Shown: positions 44,407 through 64,000 of the stretch, in pieces
Layout: every line of letters begins with the position of its first letter
How positions within the stretch are numbered: the first letter of the stretch is position 1
The notes under the pieces: generated by a model
The model's input: the letters and a program-made list of their open reading frames with translations, nothing else
Database searches by the model: none
What the model was told of the DNA's origin: nothing
Program-made: the position numbers and the translations under genes
From: Pterobdella sp. o SKG-2022
Taxonomy: Eukaryota; Annelida; Clitellata; Hirudinida; Piscicolidae
Assembly (NCBI GenBank): GCA_964035795.1
Contig: OZ038320.1
Span: forward strand, 25,546,118 to 25,610,117
DNA length: 64,000 nt
Direction: 5' to 3'

Positions 44407-47400
44407 TTAAGATTTTTGCGTTAGTCGGTATTTGTGGTAGAATCTGTACGGCGGTCTATTGATGTTAATGACTTGATTGTTTTTGTTGCAAGATTTGTCA
44501 TTGGCATTTTGTAGGTTGTTGCAGAATTTGTTGTCGTGTTTGGCGAAAGCATTGATGCATTCATTTATCAGTTCATTTTTATTTATTTCGATTTTATCAA
44601 CTTTTTCATAATTAAAATTTTTCATTAATATACTTCCACTATCTCTATTAATTAACTTAATCTTATTATTAGTTTCGATAAGTCTATCAACATTATTTTC
44701 AATGTTGCGACTTAAGTCATTATCAGAGATATAGTGGTTTATAACAGGCAACAGTGAGGAGTTTTTGTAATCAGCATGGCACAGAAATGAAAGGTGATAG
44801 TGCTGCTCCATGTCGGGATTTATAAGAAGTTTCTGCACTAATACTTCTTTTATCCTGCTGTCACACTCCTCTTGTTTTTTATCGCTAATGTTTGAGCTTG
44901 TTACCTTATTACCATCACTGACAACTCCTTGTAACCAGTTGAGTATTGAACTCACTCCTTCAGGTGTTGTGTTCGCCTTCAACCACACCTGCATCCACCT
45001 CTCAAAACGCTTTAGACGCATCAACGTTTTGCTTTTGTGTAACTGGAAATTTTAATTTGAATAAGGCAAAGGTTGTATTGCAAATTATAATTCAAATCAA
45101 TTATGAAGATAACTATTTTAATTATTAACAAACCCGACGAGCAGTGGCAAATGACTGAGGTCGACATATGAGAGTGGTAGTTTCAACAAGCAGTTTGATG
45201 CGCGAATGAGAAATATCGTGTTCTGAGTCATTAGTTTCCTCTTTGGATCTCAACAACTCCTTGCCGTCTTCCTTGAGCTTTACTACGTTACTGAGCACAA
45301 CATCAGACCTCTCCCCATTGGAATCTTCCTCTTCTCTACCCAACCTCGCTCCTCGTGAGGTACTCTTGGCATGTGCCATAGCCAGAGTGTTGAGAGCTTG
45401 CATTAAACGGGTTTCTGCTGAAGGTTCTTCAAGGGGTGGTAACTTTTGTCGCCGTCGAAATTTTCGGTAAAAATCAGGAACACCACTAAAAAATTATAGA
45501 AAATATTTTAAAAAATCCATTTATGGAATACTTATTGATTTAGTAAATATTCATTTTTTTACTTCAATTAATATTTTAATTCATTTTTGATGAATTTAAT
45601 ATATTCAAGCAAATAACGTGTTACCTCCAAACAGCCACAGCCTCCTTCCTCTTTAGATTGTTACGAGCTCTCAAGAACCTGTTGACATGCACTGCAGATG
45701 TATGCTCCTCATTTAAAGTCTTTTTCACAGCATTTTCACTCTTCTTGCCATTCTTATTGCAATTGCTATTTGCATTTTGTTGGTTTTTGACAGGTAAGAG
45801 TTGAACTGAAAGCAACTTCGAAACCGGGTCAATGAAATGCTTGAAAATCATTTTGTCATTCAGAACTTCTTCCACTTTCTCTTGATAATTTTCGATATTT
45901 TTTCTATCACAATTTTCTCCTTCAACTCTGAGATAATTGATATATTCCTCCTGCACGCTCAAACTCTCCTCCTTACTTATCACATGTTGCATCTGAGGTT
46001 GTTATAGTTATCATTAGCATTAATTTTTTATAACAAGTAAGATTACAATAGTGACATTGAGCCAGATAAAGACAATTGAAAAAACATTGATAAACATAAG
46101 TAAAATTATATACTGGTTAAAATTGCACACACTTGTCTAACGACGTGTTGAATGAGTTTGTCAATGGTGAAAACGACATAACAATTGACACCAAACAGTT
46201 CTCTCAGGGTGTCCTCAAATGAGGTGGCATCACACGAACCCGTCATTAAACTTGCCACCATTGATAAGAAACGAGAGTAGTATTGTCTAGGATCAGTGGA
46301 ATCTATGGGAAATATATATAAATTATTTACTAGCGTCAACAGCTGGAACACAACCAAATCATTTTAATATACCAATGAACTTATATAAGTGTGAGGTACA
46401 TTATCGAAAGTGAAGTAGTATATTATGGGATGAGAGAGAATGTAACGAGCAAACAGAACCAACCCTGGGATCGAACAGTGAGAGCCATATGAGCAAGGGA
46501 AGTTCTGAGTGGTTTGAATGTGCTTTCTTCTGCTACCATTGACTCCGAAGTGTTTCGAATGTTGTTCAGACGCTCACATAACAACAGCATTAATCTCAAT
46601 ACCACATACCAGTTCTCATTGCAAATGAAGAGACTTGGTGCCTTGTATGGGCGAGTCTGCAAATTTATTGAAATGATAAACAAAATAGAAATTCATACAT
46701 TATTTTTAATGAAAAACAATACTTACAGAAGCTTCATTTTTATCAAACTTTTTCTTATTGTTGGCCTTTTGATTATGACTCTTATCATCATGGTTGTGTT
46801 CATCATTGTTTCCCTCATGTTTCTCTTCTTCAGAATCATCTGAGATCACAGTTGGGTCGGGAGGGTTGTGTTGGAAGAAAATGGAAGGTATGAGGTGATC
46901 TAAAAGGTATTTGAGTTTCTCCTGGTCATCTGAGCTGCTTTGCTTCTGTATGCCTGTCCACACCAGGCCCACTGCATCTTCATAAGCGCTTTGATAGGGG
47001 AAGGGAAGGTTTAGTCTTTTAATTGAGTTCCCACATTGGTTTGCTTCTATTGACTTCTTTTTCCTTTTTTTATTTTCATCATTTGCTTCATCTTCTTCTT
47101 CTCCATCATGCTCATCAGGCAGAAGCATTTCGACTTCCTTGACAAGTGACTTAGAGCGAAGTGCTTTAGCATCACTTTGCTTGAACTTCAAGCCCTGGTG
47201 GTCCAATGACCTGCAGATTATTAACATGTTATTAATATTCCCTTATACCTAACAATATAATCATAATACAAATTTATTGCTTATGTAGAACATGCCTTGC
47301 ATAAACAAAATTTAAACTTAAAACTTGCATGAACATAATTCAAAATTTAATCTAAAAACCTGCATAAACATGGTTAATAACCCAAAAATGAAAGAAAAAA

Positions 47401-49043
47401 ACAACAGCACCAACCTCAAATAGTGCTTTTCCATCTGCTCACTCCACAGGCGCTCAAACAACCTCTTGGAGTTCCTCCACTCTGAATCTTTAGAGGACAA
47501 ACTCTTCAAGGCCACAGGGACAGTGATGCGGGGACACTTCTTTAAACCCTCTATCACCACTGTGCACTTGTCTCCATACAACCTGCCAAGCAGTCAAAAA
47601 TTTTTTAATATATTATCCTTTCAAATGTAAAAAAAATAATATTATGAGTTGTAATAAACCACTGCATTAAATAGATACCTTCGAAAGACAGTTTCTATGT
47701 GAACGTCAGACACACCAAGAGTATTTTGCAGATCATCAACTTGGAACTTTGCCAACTCTTCTGAAGACATCTTGCGCATGCGTGATGCCAACTTGCTCAA
47801 CTCCCTGAGAACCGACTTGTTCAGATCAATCACCATGTCCAACTGAATTGAAGTTCAAAAAGCATTCAAATTGATATTAATGAAAAAAGATACATTCAAT
47901 GCCTTCATAATTTTTTCTTTCAAATAGTCATTATGATCCAATGCACAAGTCCCAAAGCTTATGAAACTAATGAAAAGATTAAGTCAAAGTCTTGCATCTG
48001 GTGCATGTATATTTGACTAATCAATTCTAATCTCTTGTTAAACCTGGTGAAACAAACGAAAATTTACAGTGCCAAAAACAACTGAAAATATATTTTTATA
48101 ATGAAAAGCTATATGCAAGCTATAACCACTCACTAAGCTATCGACATAAGTAAAAAACTCACCTCATATCTCTCATCTTCACACTGGAATACATGGTCTT
48201 CATGCACATTCCTTCTGGATGAGGAATCAAAATCCTCCTCCCCATCATCTTCATCATTCTCGGAGTCAGTGGTGGAGTGTGGGTACAATGTGTATTGGTC
48301 ATTCAACACCTGCATGTATATTTCAATGATGAAAACAACAATTGTGCCATTAGGTCAATCCTAGTTTGATTAGGGTTGCAGGGGCAACACCGCATGCATA
48401 CTGTGTTGAAAGAACCTAAGATAAATGTATACAAAAGTATTGCTTATTATGAATTTTTGGAAGCTTTTTTCTTCAAAATATGCTCAAGTAATTTCCATGT
48501 TAAATCAATAAAGCTGAAAAGTTTGCCTCACTCCTGAGTCTCTCAGGTCTTCCAACTCTGGTTTATGCCTACATCAGCCTGTCTCTTCTAAACCTTTCTT
48601 ACATCGCTCCTTCTCGCATATCGCCCCTCACTTATGGAACTCTCTTCCACTTAATGTCCGTCTTTCACCTTCTCTTAAAATTTTTCGCAAGCGTTTAAAA
48701 ACGCATCTTTATAGCCAAATTTCTTTCTCATAGCCCTTCTGATTAGAACAGCGCCTCTGCAGCAAACCTAGTTTGCAAACTGCGCGCCCTACAAATAATA
48801 AAAATAAAAATAAATGACTTCCGTATCAAAATAAATTTTAAAATAAAATTTGAAACACTTTAATGAGAAAAATTAAAAAATAGCCATACATATTAAATGA
48901 AAATAACAAAAATATAGAATTTATGACATCAATAAGAAAATAAATTGAAAACATGGCATCTGTCTGAATATCTATACAAAATACCTATCCATCCACGTTC
49001 AACCATGCTAGTATGGAAACAGATGGAAAACAATGGCGATAAT

Positions 49044-49090
<47 letters not shown>

Positions 49091-52000
49091 TTATGATTGT
49101 AAAAAAATATTTATTTATTTACCCATTTATACATGATAAATGAAATCACCTGTTTCTCAAGAGACCCTCTGTTGCTGGCCAGTTCATTAGGGAACTTGTT
49201 GGGTAGCAGCCTGTACGACTTACCAACCTTCTTGCAAGTCTTCAAGTCTGTTTAAAAGCACCTCTAGGTCAGCTTGGGTCAAATTTCTTATTAAAAAGTA
49301 CATTCTGAGAACTATATTTATTTACCTATAAAAAATATTGGTACATGAAATGCATAGAATTCAAATGCCTACACAACACCAAGCAACTAAAGTTTTCAAA
49401 ATTTTACATAAACAAAACCATATGACTCACCCAGGTACCACCGTTTCTCTTCCTTCACATTCACTTGCATCTTGTTCACACAAGTCTTACTCTTCTTCTC
49501 TGAAGACTTCTTGCTTGACTCTTTCTTGGTTTCTACATCATAAGTGCTGGTTAAGGGAGTGGAGACCGATAAGTGCCTCATTTCCTTGGAAATGTTGCTC
49601 TGTAATAGCTGCTTCATCTCTGGCAGTTTGCTGCAGTGCAGTGTTATGCTATTTCAAATTTGAAACTATAAATTAATTTGAAACATACATTATCATAATC
49701 AATAAAAACAACTATTTTGGTCACAATGAACTAAACTCTTCAACAAAGTAAATCCTGCTTACAAAAAGCACTGAAAAATTTGAATAAACTAGCAAAAATA
49801 AAAACCCTTATTACATCAAGCACATGAACACAACCACACAACACATACTCGAGCAGAGGAGACTGACAGAGGTCCTTGAATGATGGGGTTCTGAGAGCCT
49901 CCATCTGCCGCAGCACCTCCCTCAACACATGCTCCTTTCCCTGGCTCTGTGCCCGGTCCACCTGTCCATCAGTGTGTGCAATGGTTGAATGATTTGTTGG
50001 ATGTGGAGTTTTAAATGATTTTAATTTTAGTTGAGCACCCAGAGAGAATTTATGCGTTGGTGATAATTTCTTTGAAGTTATTTGAAACAAATATTTTGAA
50101 GATGTGCAATGATGCAAGAATGTGACAGAAATTTACCAGGTGGTAAAAACATCTCTTTGAAAACTAAATTGATTCAAATCCTAGTTGAAAATTTTTTTGG
50201 GACATTTCCTGTTCATTTTTATAAGCTTTTCTGAGTCACAATAAAATGAATAAATACATCAGTAATGATGGATATATGATGGAAAAAATAAAAAATAACT
50301 CACAGCACTGGTCAGTTCGGAGTTATGGAAAAGGTTATGAAATCGATCAACTATGTCCAACTTTGCCTTCTGTTAACATTAGGTTGTTTTAAAGAAACAT
50401 TACCTTAAAAGTTCAAAATATAAATCCTAAATAGCATAACACATTCTATGAGTAAGCAAAAATGTCTGAGTTTAAAATAGATCATAAGGTAAAATGAGTT
50501 AACAGTACATATATCATCCTCATCATTATTCATATGTGTCTCAGTAACAGAAAAACAGTGGTTGGCAAAATCTTTTTCTCAATCAACTCTATTAAACTGC
50601 TTTACTTGACAGTAATTTTTTAGTGTTGTCAATTTGAGTCATTTGCCAAGCCAAGTAACAACAATACCGGAACATCAGCTTGTCAATACCTGAAACTGAA
50701 GTCTTGTGTCATCCAGCTTATGGAAGTCTGAAACTATATGCGCTAAATAAGATGTAGTTGAATGTTATATCCCGCTCATGTGCTAAAGATAGTAATTGGG
50801 TGGTTTAGAAGCTTTCAACTTCATTGTAACTAACCAACTTAGTCTAAGCTGAATCAAGAGTTTTACGAAACTGATTATTTTTTCTTTCAATGACGTTTTC
50901 AATTTATATTTCATCCAATACTGATATAATAAAATCTACGAAAAACAACTATAATGACAATTAATTGTAATGGTCGTCAGCAACTACAGCTGTTGGAGTA
51001 CACAACAGTGAAGCAGACCTTATGTGGAGGGTGGTTGTTCCAGTCAGCACTCCTGGGACTAACGTGTGGTGTGAGGTTGTGTGTTTGTGATGACTTGGCT
51101 GATGCTCCCAAACTCATTAGTGATTGTCTATGCATCTGTTTATATATCATGGGTGTAATATTTATGCTGGAATGAGTACAAAAACAATTTTAAACTCTTC
51201 TTAGGAACTTCGTGCTTTGAGCTAAGACCAAAATCTTTGCTTTGTTTTTTTCAGCAATATACTTTGATGGGGCAATGAAAAATAAATGCACACAAGCTAC
51301 CTTATTGTTGTTGTCAGGGTGGGTAGCATCAGGCAGGAACTGTCTAAACTCCCTCAATAACTCTGGCTGGTCCTTGAACAGCTGTGAGACCTGCGAATAC
51401 ACTTCAGACTCTGTGATCTGAGCTCTTCTTGTGGTGCTTGCGGGGTTCAAGTTCTTATGCTGTGCCTGTGGTTCAAAGGTTTAAAATGGTTGGTTTATTA
51501 AATTGAAGAATGTTTAAATGTATTTTTATGACTAATTTTTTCATATATGTTATAAAAATGTGCAATTCATGTTTAATTTTTCTTTTTTTAGCTTAACAAA
51601 TTGCCAAATTTGCAAAATAATTTTAAAAAGTTGACTTACTTCTTTGAGTAGCTTTTGTTCTTTTTGATAATTGTGCAAAATGTCCAAGAAAGCTTTGTAA
51701 GTTTCAGGTTTGTCTTGATAACAATTCTGAAAAAATCATTGAACTCATGATACTTCAGAGCATCAGCCATCAATTTTTTATAAATTCCTCATACATAACC
51801 AAAAACATAATCTGAAACTCACAATTGAACATACCATGAAAACGTTTTAACAAACAATAAACAATATAATAAAATGCACAAGGCATTCAAAATTTAAAGT
51901 TGTCAACCTTTATCTTGTTGACGTAACTGATTGCATGGTTGAACTCAACTGGCTGGTGGTTGGAGTTTTGGCTTGAAGGCTCATGGTGCTTCTGCCTTCC

Positions 52001-53669
52001 TGAATTCAAACTCTGCCAGTTTGGTCATGCTAGAATTAGTACTTAATTCTTATAGTTGAGATTATTTGAATAATTATAGAAAAAATTAATCAGATTATAC
52101 AATATATACTTTTTTCTTAAAGCTAGTTATACTTAGAAATTAAGAAAGCATTGTTGATTATTTATGATTTTGACTAACAGAAACTCCAGCTTGGAATGAG
52201 AATGAAGTGGGTTGTGGAGGCGGTGCTTGGTTGTTGTGTGGGTACTGATGGTTTGAGTGAGGATAAAACGTTTGTGATGCATTCACAATGTTGCTTTGTT
52301 GCATAGTAAAGTTTCCTTCATTATTGCTTGGAACATTGTTTACCACTCCATTATTATTGACGATCCCAACCATGAGATTGCTGTTAACAACTCCACAAGG
52401 TGCACTTGCTATGGGAACATTGAGAGCAGACTCTTGGTTGTTCACCATAAAGCCAATGTCATCAACATTATTGATGTTCAAGCTGAGAACTTGCTGTCCT
52501 GGCTGGTACACCTGGATTGTCTCATTCTCATGCACTTCTATATTGTATCCAGGTGGCAGAAATGTATTGAAACCCACGATCAGCTCTGGGTGGTCTCTGA
52601 AAAGACGAGAGACTCTCATAATCACCCCCGTGGTGTCGATCCTGCAATGTGTGCAATCATATTTTTCATCCATAGGCACCGATACATTATATTATGTAAG
52701 TGAATTTAAATACAACAAGCTATGGTAACTTTCAGTAATATTTCTTTGATTTTATAATAAAGATACTAACGAGTGAGACTTGAATTCCTTCATGATGTCA
52801 AGAAAATCATTATAGATCTGTGGTTGGTGGCCAAACTGCAGCTTCACCTGATCTAGGTAGTTCAGAGCATCCTCCACTTTTAATCTCTGCTGTTGTTGTT
52901 GAGGGTTCTGCTGGGGTCGTGGTTGCTGGCTGAAGGCCAATGAGTGTGGCACCTGCTGATATTGCTGTAGAATATTGAAAAAAGTTGTCAATTGTATGTA
53001 TAATTTTTTCATTTTCAGATTGCCAAAATTTTTTAAACTTCGCAGTTTAGTTAGTTTGAAACATATAATTAATTTTAATTGAAAATAATAACAATTTAAT
53101 TAATAGATTTATGAGGTATTTCTTAGAAAAATTCTTACATTGTTCATGCTGAAAGCATTATCATTATTGTTAGAAGAAATGGTGTTAAAGTTAGAAGGGT
53201 TGTTATCAGAATGATCATTGAGAGACCAAAGGGAGTTGGATTGATATGAGGCATTATTGCTCCCTTGAAAACTTGCGTGAATGGTGTTGGGATGAGCATT
53301 GTATCTAGAGGGTTTCAATAGATATTTTATGAAATAATTCATATTTTTATAGCTGAAATGTTGAGTGAAAAGTGAAGCTCTAAAAATGTTGTTTGAGCTT
53401 TGGAAGTTGTACTTAAAAGAGAAAACAAAAAATTATATTATGCATAAATAAAAAGGAACCCAATTAGAGAGTAATTCATAGAGGTGTTAGGGTAATTTGT
53501 TGGAGGGTTGAGTAGTCTCATGGACAATGATACATTTGAAGTAATATTACTATTGTGCGAATGATCCTGCAAATTCAAGTAATTTTGAAACAAATGATCA
53601 GAAGAAAACTTATCACTTATTATCCGAGAACAATCCTAGAAAATTTTATCGATTTACCTGATTATGCAT
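44407..53669 (-). CDS. SIN3: SIN3 transcriptional corepressor scaffold
   Basis: Scaffold of the SIN3-HDAC complex. Exons: 53669-53658, 53566-53460, 53304-53139, 52964-52771, 52641-52179, 52012-51908, 51726-51640, 51465-51301, 50369-50304, 49961-49849, 49630-49431, 49247-49150, 48309-48163, 47842-47679, 47582-47415, 47210-46727, 46656-46464, 46302-46133, 45992-45625, 45485-45134, 45042-44407. All 20 junctions are in phase: 1,485 aa. An Asn/Ser/Gln-rich start leads to PAH1 (about 122-192; [23 protein letters not shown]), a long Asn-rich linker, PAH2 (about 336-425; [29 protein letters not shown]), a diverged PAH3 (about 434-510) and the HDAC-interaction core ([43 protein letters not shown]). 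Then come acidic and basic linkers and the Sin3 C-terminal region ([29 protein letters not shown]). PAH1/PAH2 are conserved; PAH3 and the far C-terminus ([12 protein letters not shown]) are fast-evolving. An extra small exon near 50700-50750 is possible. Confidence 0.95.
48545..48815 (+). mobile_element. L2/CR1-like LINE 3' end
   Basis: Reads [38 protein letters not shown] and [23 protein letters not shown]. (A)P-x-LWNSLP...SLxxFK..LKTHL is the hallmark ending of L2/CR1-type reverse transcriptases. The 3' UTR ends GCGCGCCCTACAAATAATAA plus an AAATA repeat. In a SIN3 intron, antisense to the gene; too short to be active. Confidence 0.85.
48985..49087 (+). mobile_element. ATGATG-type element tail (copy 3) plus (TA)n
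   Basis: TCAACCATGCTAGTATGGAA then AGATGGAAAACAATGGCGATAATGG, followed at once by about 20 TA units (49045-49087). Same tail as 11740-12000 and 30311-30357. In the same SIN3 intron as the L2-like fragment. Confidence 0.7.
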
Positions 53670-54623
53670 TCTTTCAAAAACTATCCAAAAACTTTTAGGA
53701 CAAGAAAAACCTGAAAATATTATAATGAAAAAATAATTATTCGAAGCAATATTGGTATATTAATGCCCTTAAACGAACTCTAGCTAACGATTATAGTATA
53801 TATGGAAGGCGGTAAACAAAGTTACTTATTCTTCAGATCTTGAGATAGTTGAGTGAAATTATTTTAAATTTATTTATAAAATCGTTTTTTCGAATATTTT
53901 TTGATTATGCTAGAGATAATAGCAATCCTATATCGTATTCTTGAAGTCTTTACTATATACAGCTACAGCGGTTATCACTTTACACTTTTTGAAAAAGGTT
54001 TTCAAACTTATAAATTTATTCACTAATATTTTTTGTAGTTAAACGATAATTTAATTGATTTTATAAGAGATTTAGAAATATGTACCATTTCAATCGAACA
54101 AACATCAAGCCTTAAAATTAAATTAGGGCAAAAGATCCTATTTAGTATTTGACCCAATTAATTTTAAAATTTAAAAATGAAATTAATTTTGACAAAATAT
54201 TCTTTTTTCTTATAAAAAAAGAAAGAAAATATATAACAAAAAAAAGACTTCATTAATTTCAGTTTCTTTTATTTGAAGTATTTCATAATTATCAACAAAA
54301 TGGACCTTCTAAAGTTTTATTCACAATAATTTTTAATTCGCTAATTTAAATTTTATAAAAACTATCGTTTTTTTAAAAAAAAGTTTGAAGCAAAATTTTT
54401 TAGCGTAATTGAAATTTCCCAATTTTAAAATTCCCATGAAAATTGTATTTTTTGATTTTTTATTGAGTGTTAGAAGAACTAATGTTGAATTCACAAAATG
54501 ATGAAAATTTTATTTTCTAGTGTCATTTTTTTGAATTATGATAATCGATCAGTTCAAAAGATAAGCGGCAAAATAAGAGCAACATAAAAAGAATTCCTAA
54601 TGGCAACAAACTCCATTAATTTA
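53670..54623. other. Intergenic between NIPBL 3' end and SIN3 5' end
   Basis: 954 bp between two genes in the same direction. Must hold the SIN3 promoter and the NIPBL 3' UTR. AT-rich; no exon recognised, although an untranslated first SIN3 exon could lie here. Confidence 0.45.

Positions 54624-64000
<9,377 letters not shown>

Noticed and set aside
45243..45470. Plus-strand Ser/Leu-rich open frame
   Set aside because: Antisense shadow of SIN3 exon 45485-45134.
52288..52728. Two plus-strand open frames of 135-146 codons
   Set aside because: Antisense shadows of the SIN3 PAH1/linker exon 52179-52641.

Overview
The window is nuclear DNA from an invertebrate animal. It is AT-rich, with short exons, GT-AG introns of about 60 bp to 2 kb, many fragments of non-LTR retrotransposons, tRNA-derived SINEs, foldback (MITE-like) repeats and long tetranucleotide microsatellites. 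The proteins are clearly metazoan orthologues but fast-evolving (SIN3 and NIPBL especially). I cannot name the phylum. I rebuilt the genes by hand from splice sites, reading phase and remembered family sequences; no search was run.

Layout from left to right: (1) 1-1322 (+), 3' end of a BPTF/NURF301-like gene with two PHD fingers and no bromodomain; (2) 2309-4879 (-), FAXDC2, an intact fatty-acid hydroxylase-superfamily enzyme with a dead LINE in its last intron; (3) 8338-11570 (-), a small two-finger U1/JAZ-type zinc-finger gene with an in-frame stop and an RTE LINE in its first intron; (4) 12762-18796 (+), PREB/SEC12; (5) 19234-23377 (-), a type II membrane protein of the transferrin-receptor / glutamate-carboxypeptidase II family that has lost its zinc ligands; (6) 25409-28607 (-), NAXD, with an apparent one-base frameshift near its 3' end; (7) 31592-34658 (-), an intracellular protein with ricin-B-type beta-trefoil repeats, head-to-head with (8) ALKBH1 (35120-36772, +), which is tail-to-tail with (9) NDUFB3 (36849-37228, -), only 76 bp away; (10) 37577-39345, LINE remains; (11) 39681-40115 (-), an orphan 3' end of an SLC22-type transporter; (12) 42868-43390 (+), PDRG1; (13) 44407-53669 (-), the full SIN3 corepressor gene (21 exons, 1,485 codons, all in phase); (14) 54624 to beyond 64000 (-), the C-terminal HEAT-repeat half of NIPBL.

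The genes are mostly unrelated housekeeping functions: chromatin (BPTF, SIN3, NIPBL), ER export (PREB), metabolite repair (NAXD), mitochondrial complex I (NDUFB3), RNA/DNA demethylation (ALKBH1), lipid metabolism (FAXDC2) and a prefoldin-like factor (PDRG1). I see no operon-like module. The most unusual items are the catalytically dead transferrin-receptor-like protein, the bromodomain-less double-PHD end of the BPTF-like gene, the trefoil protein sharing a short divergent promoter with ALKBH1, and a foldback-repeat family sharing a GAAAAGCTTC core that sits in several introns.
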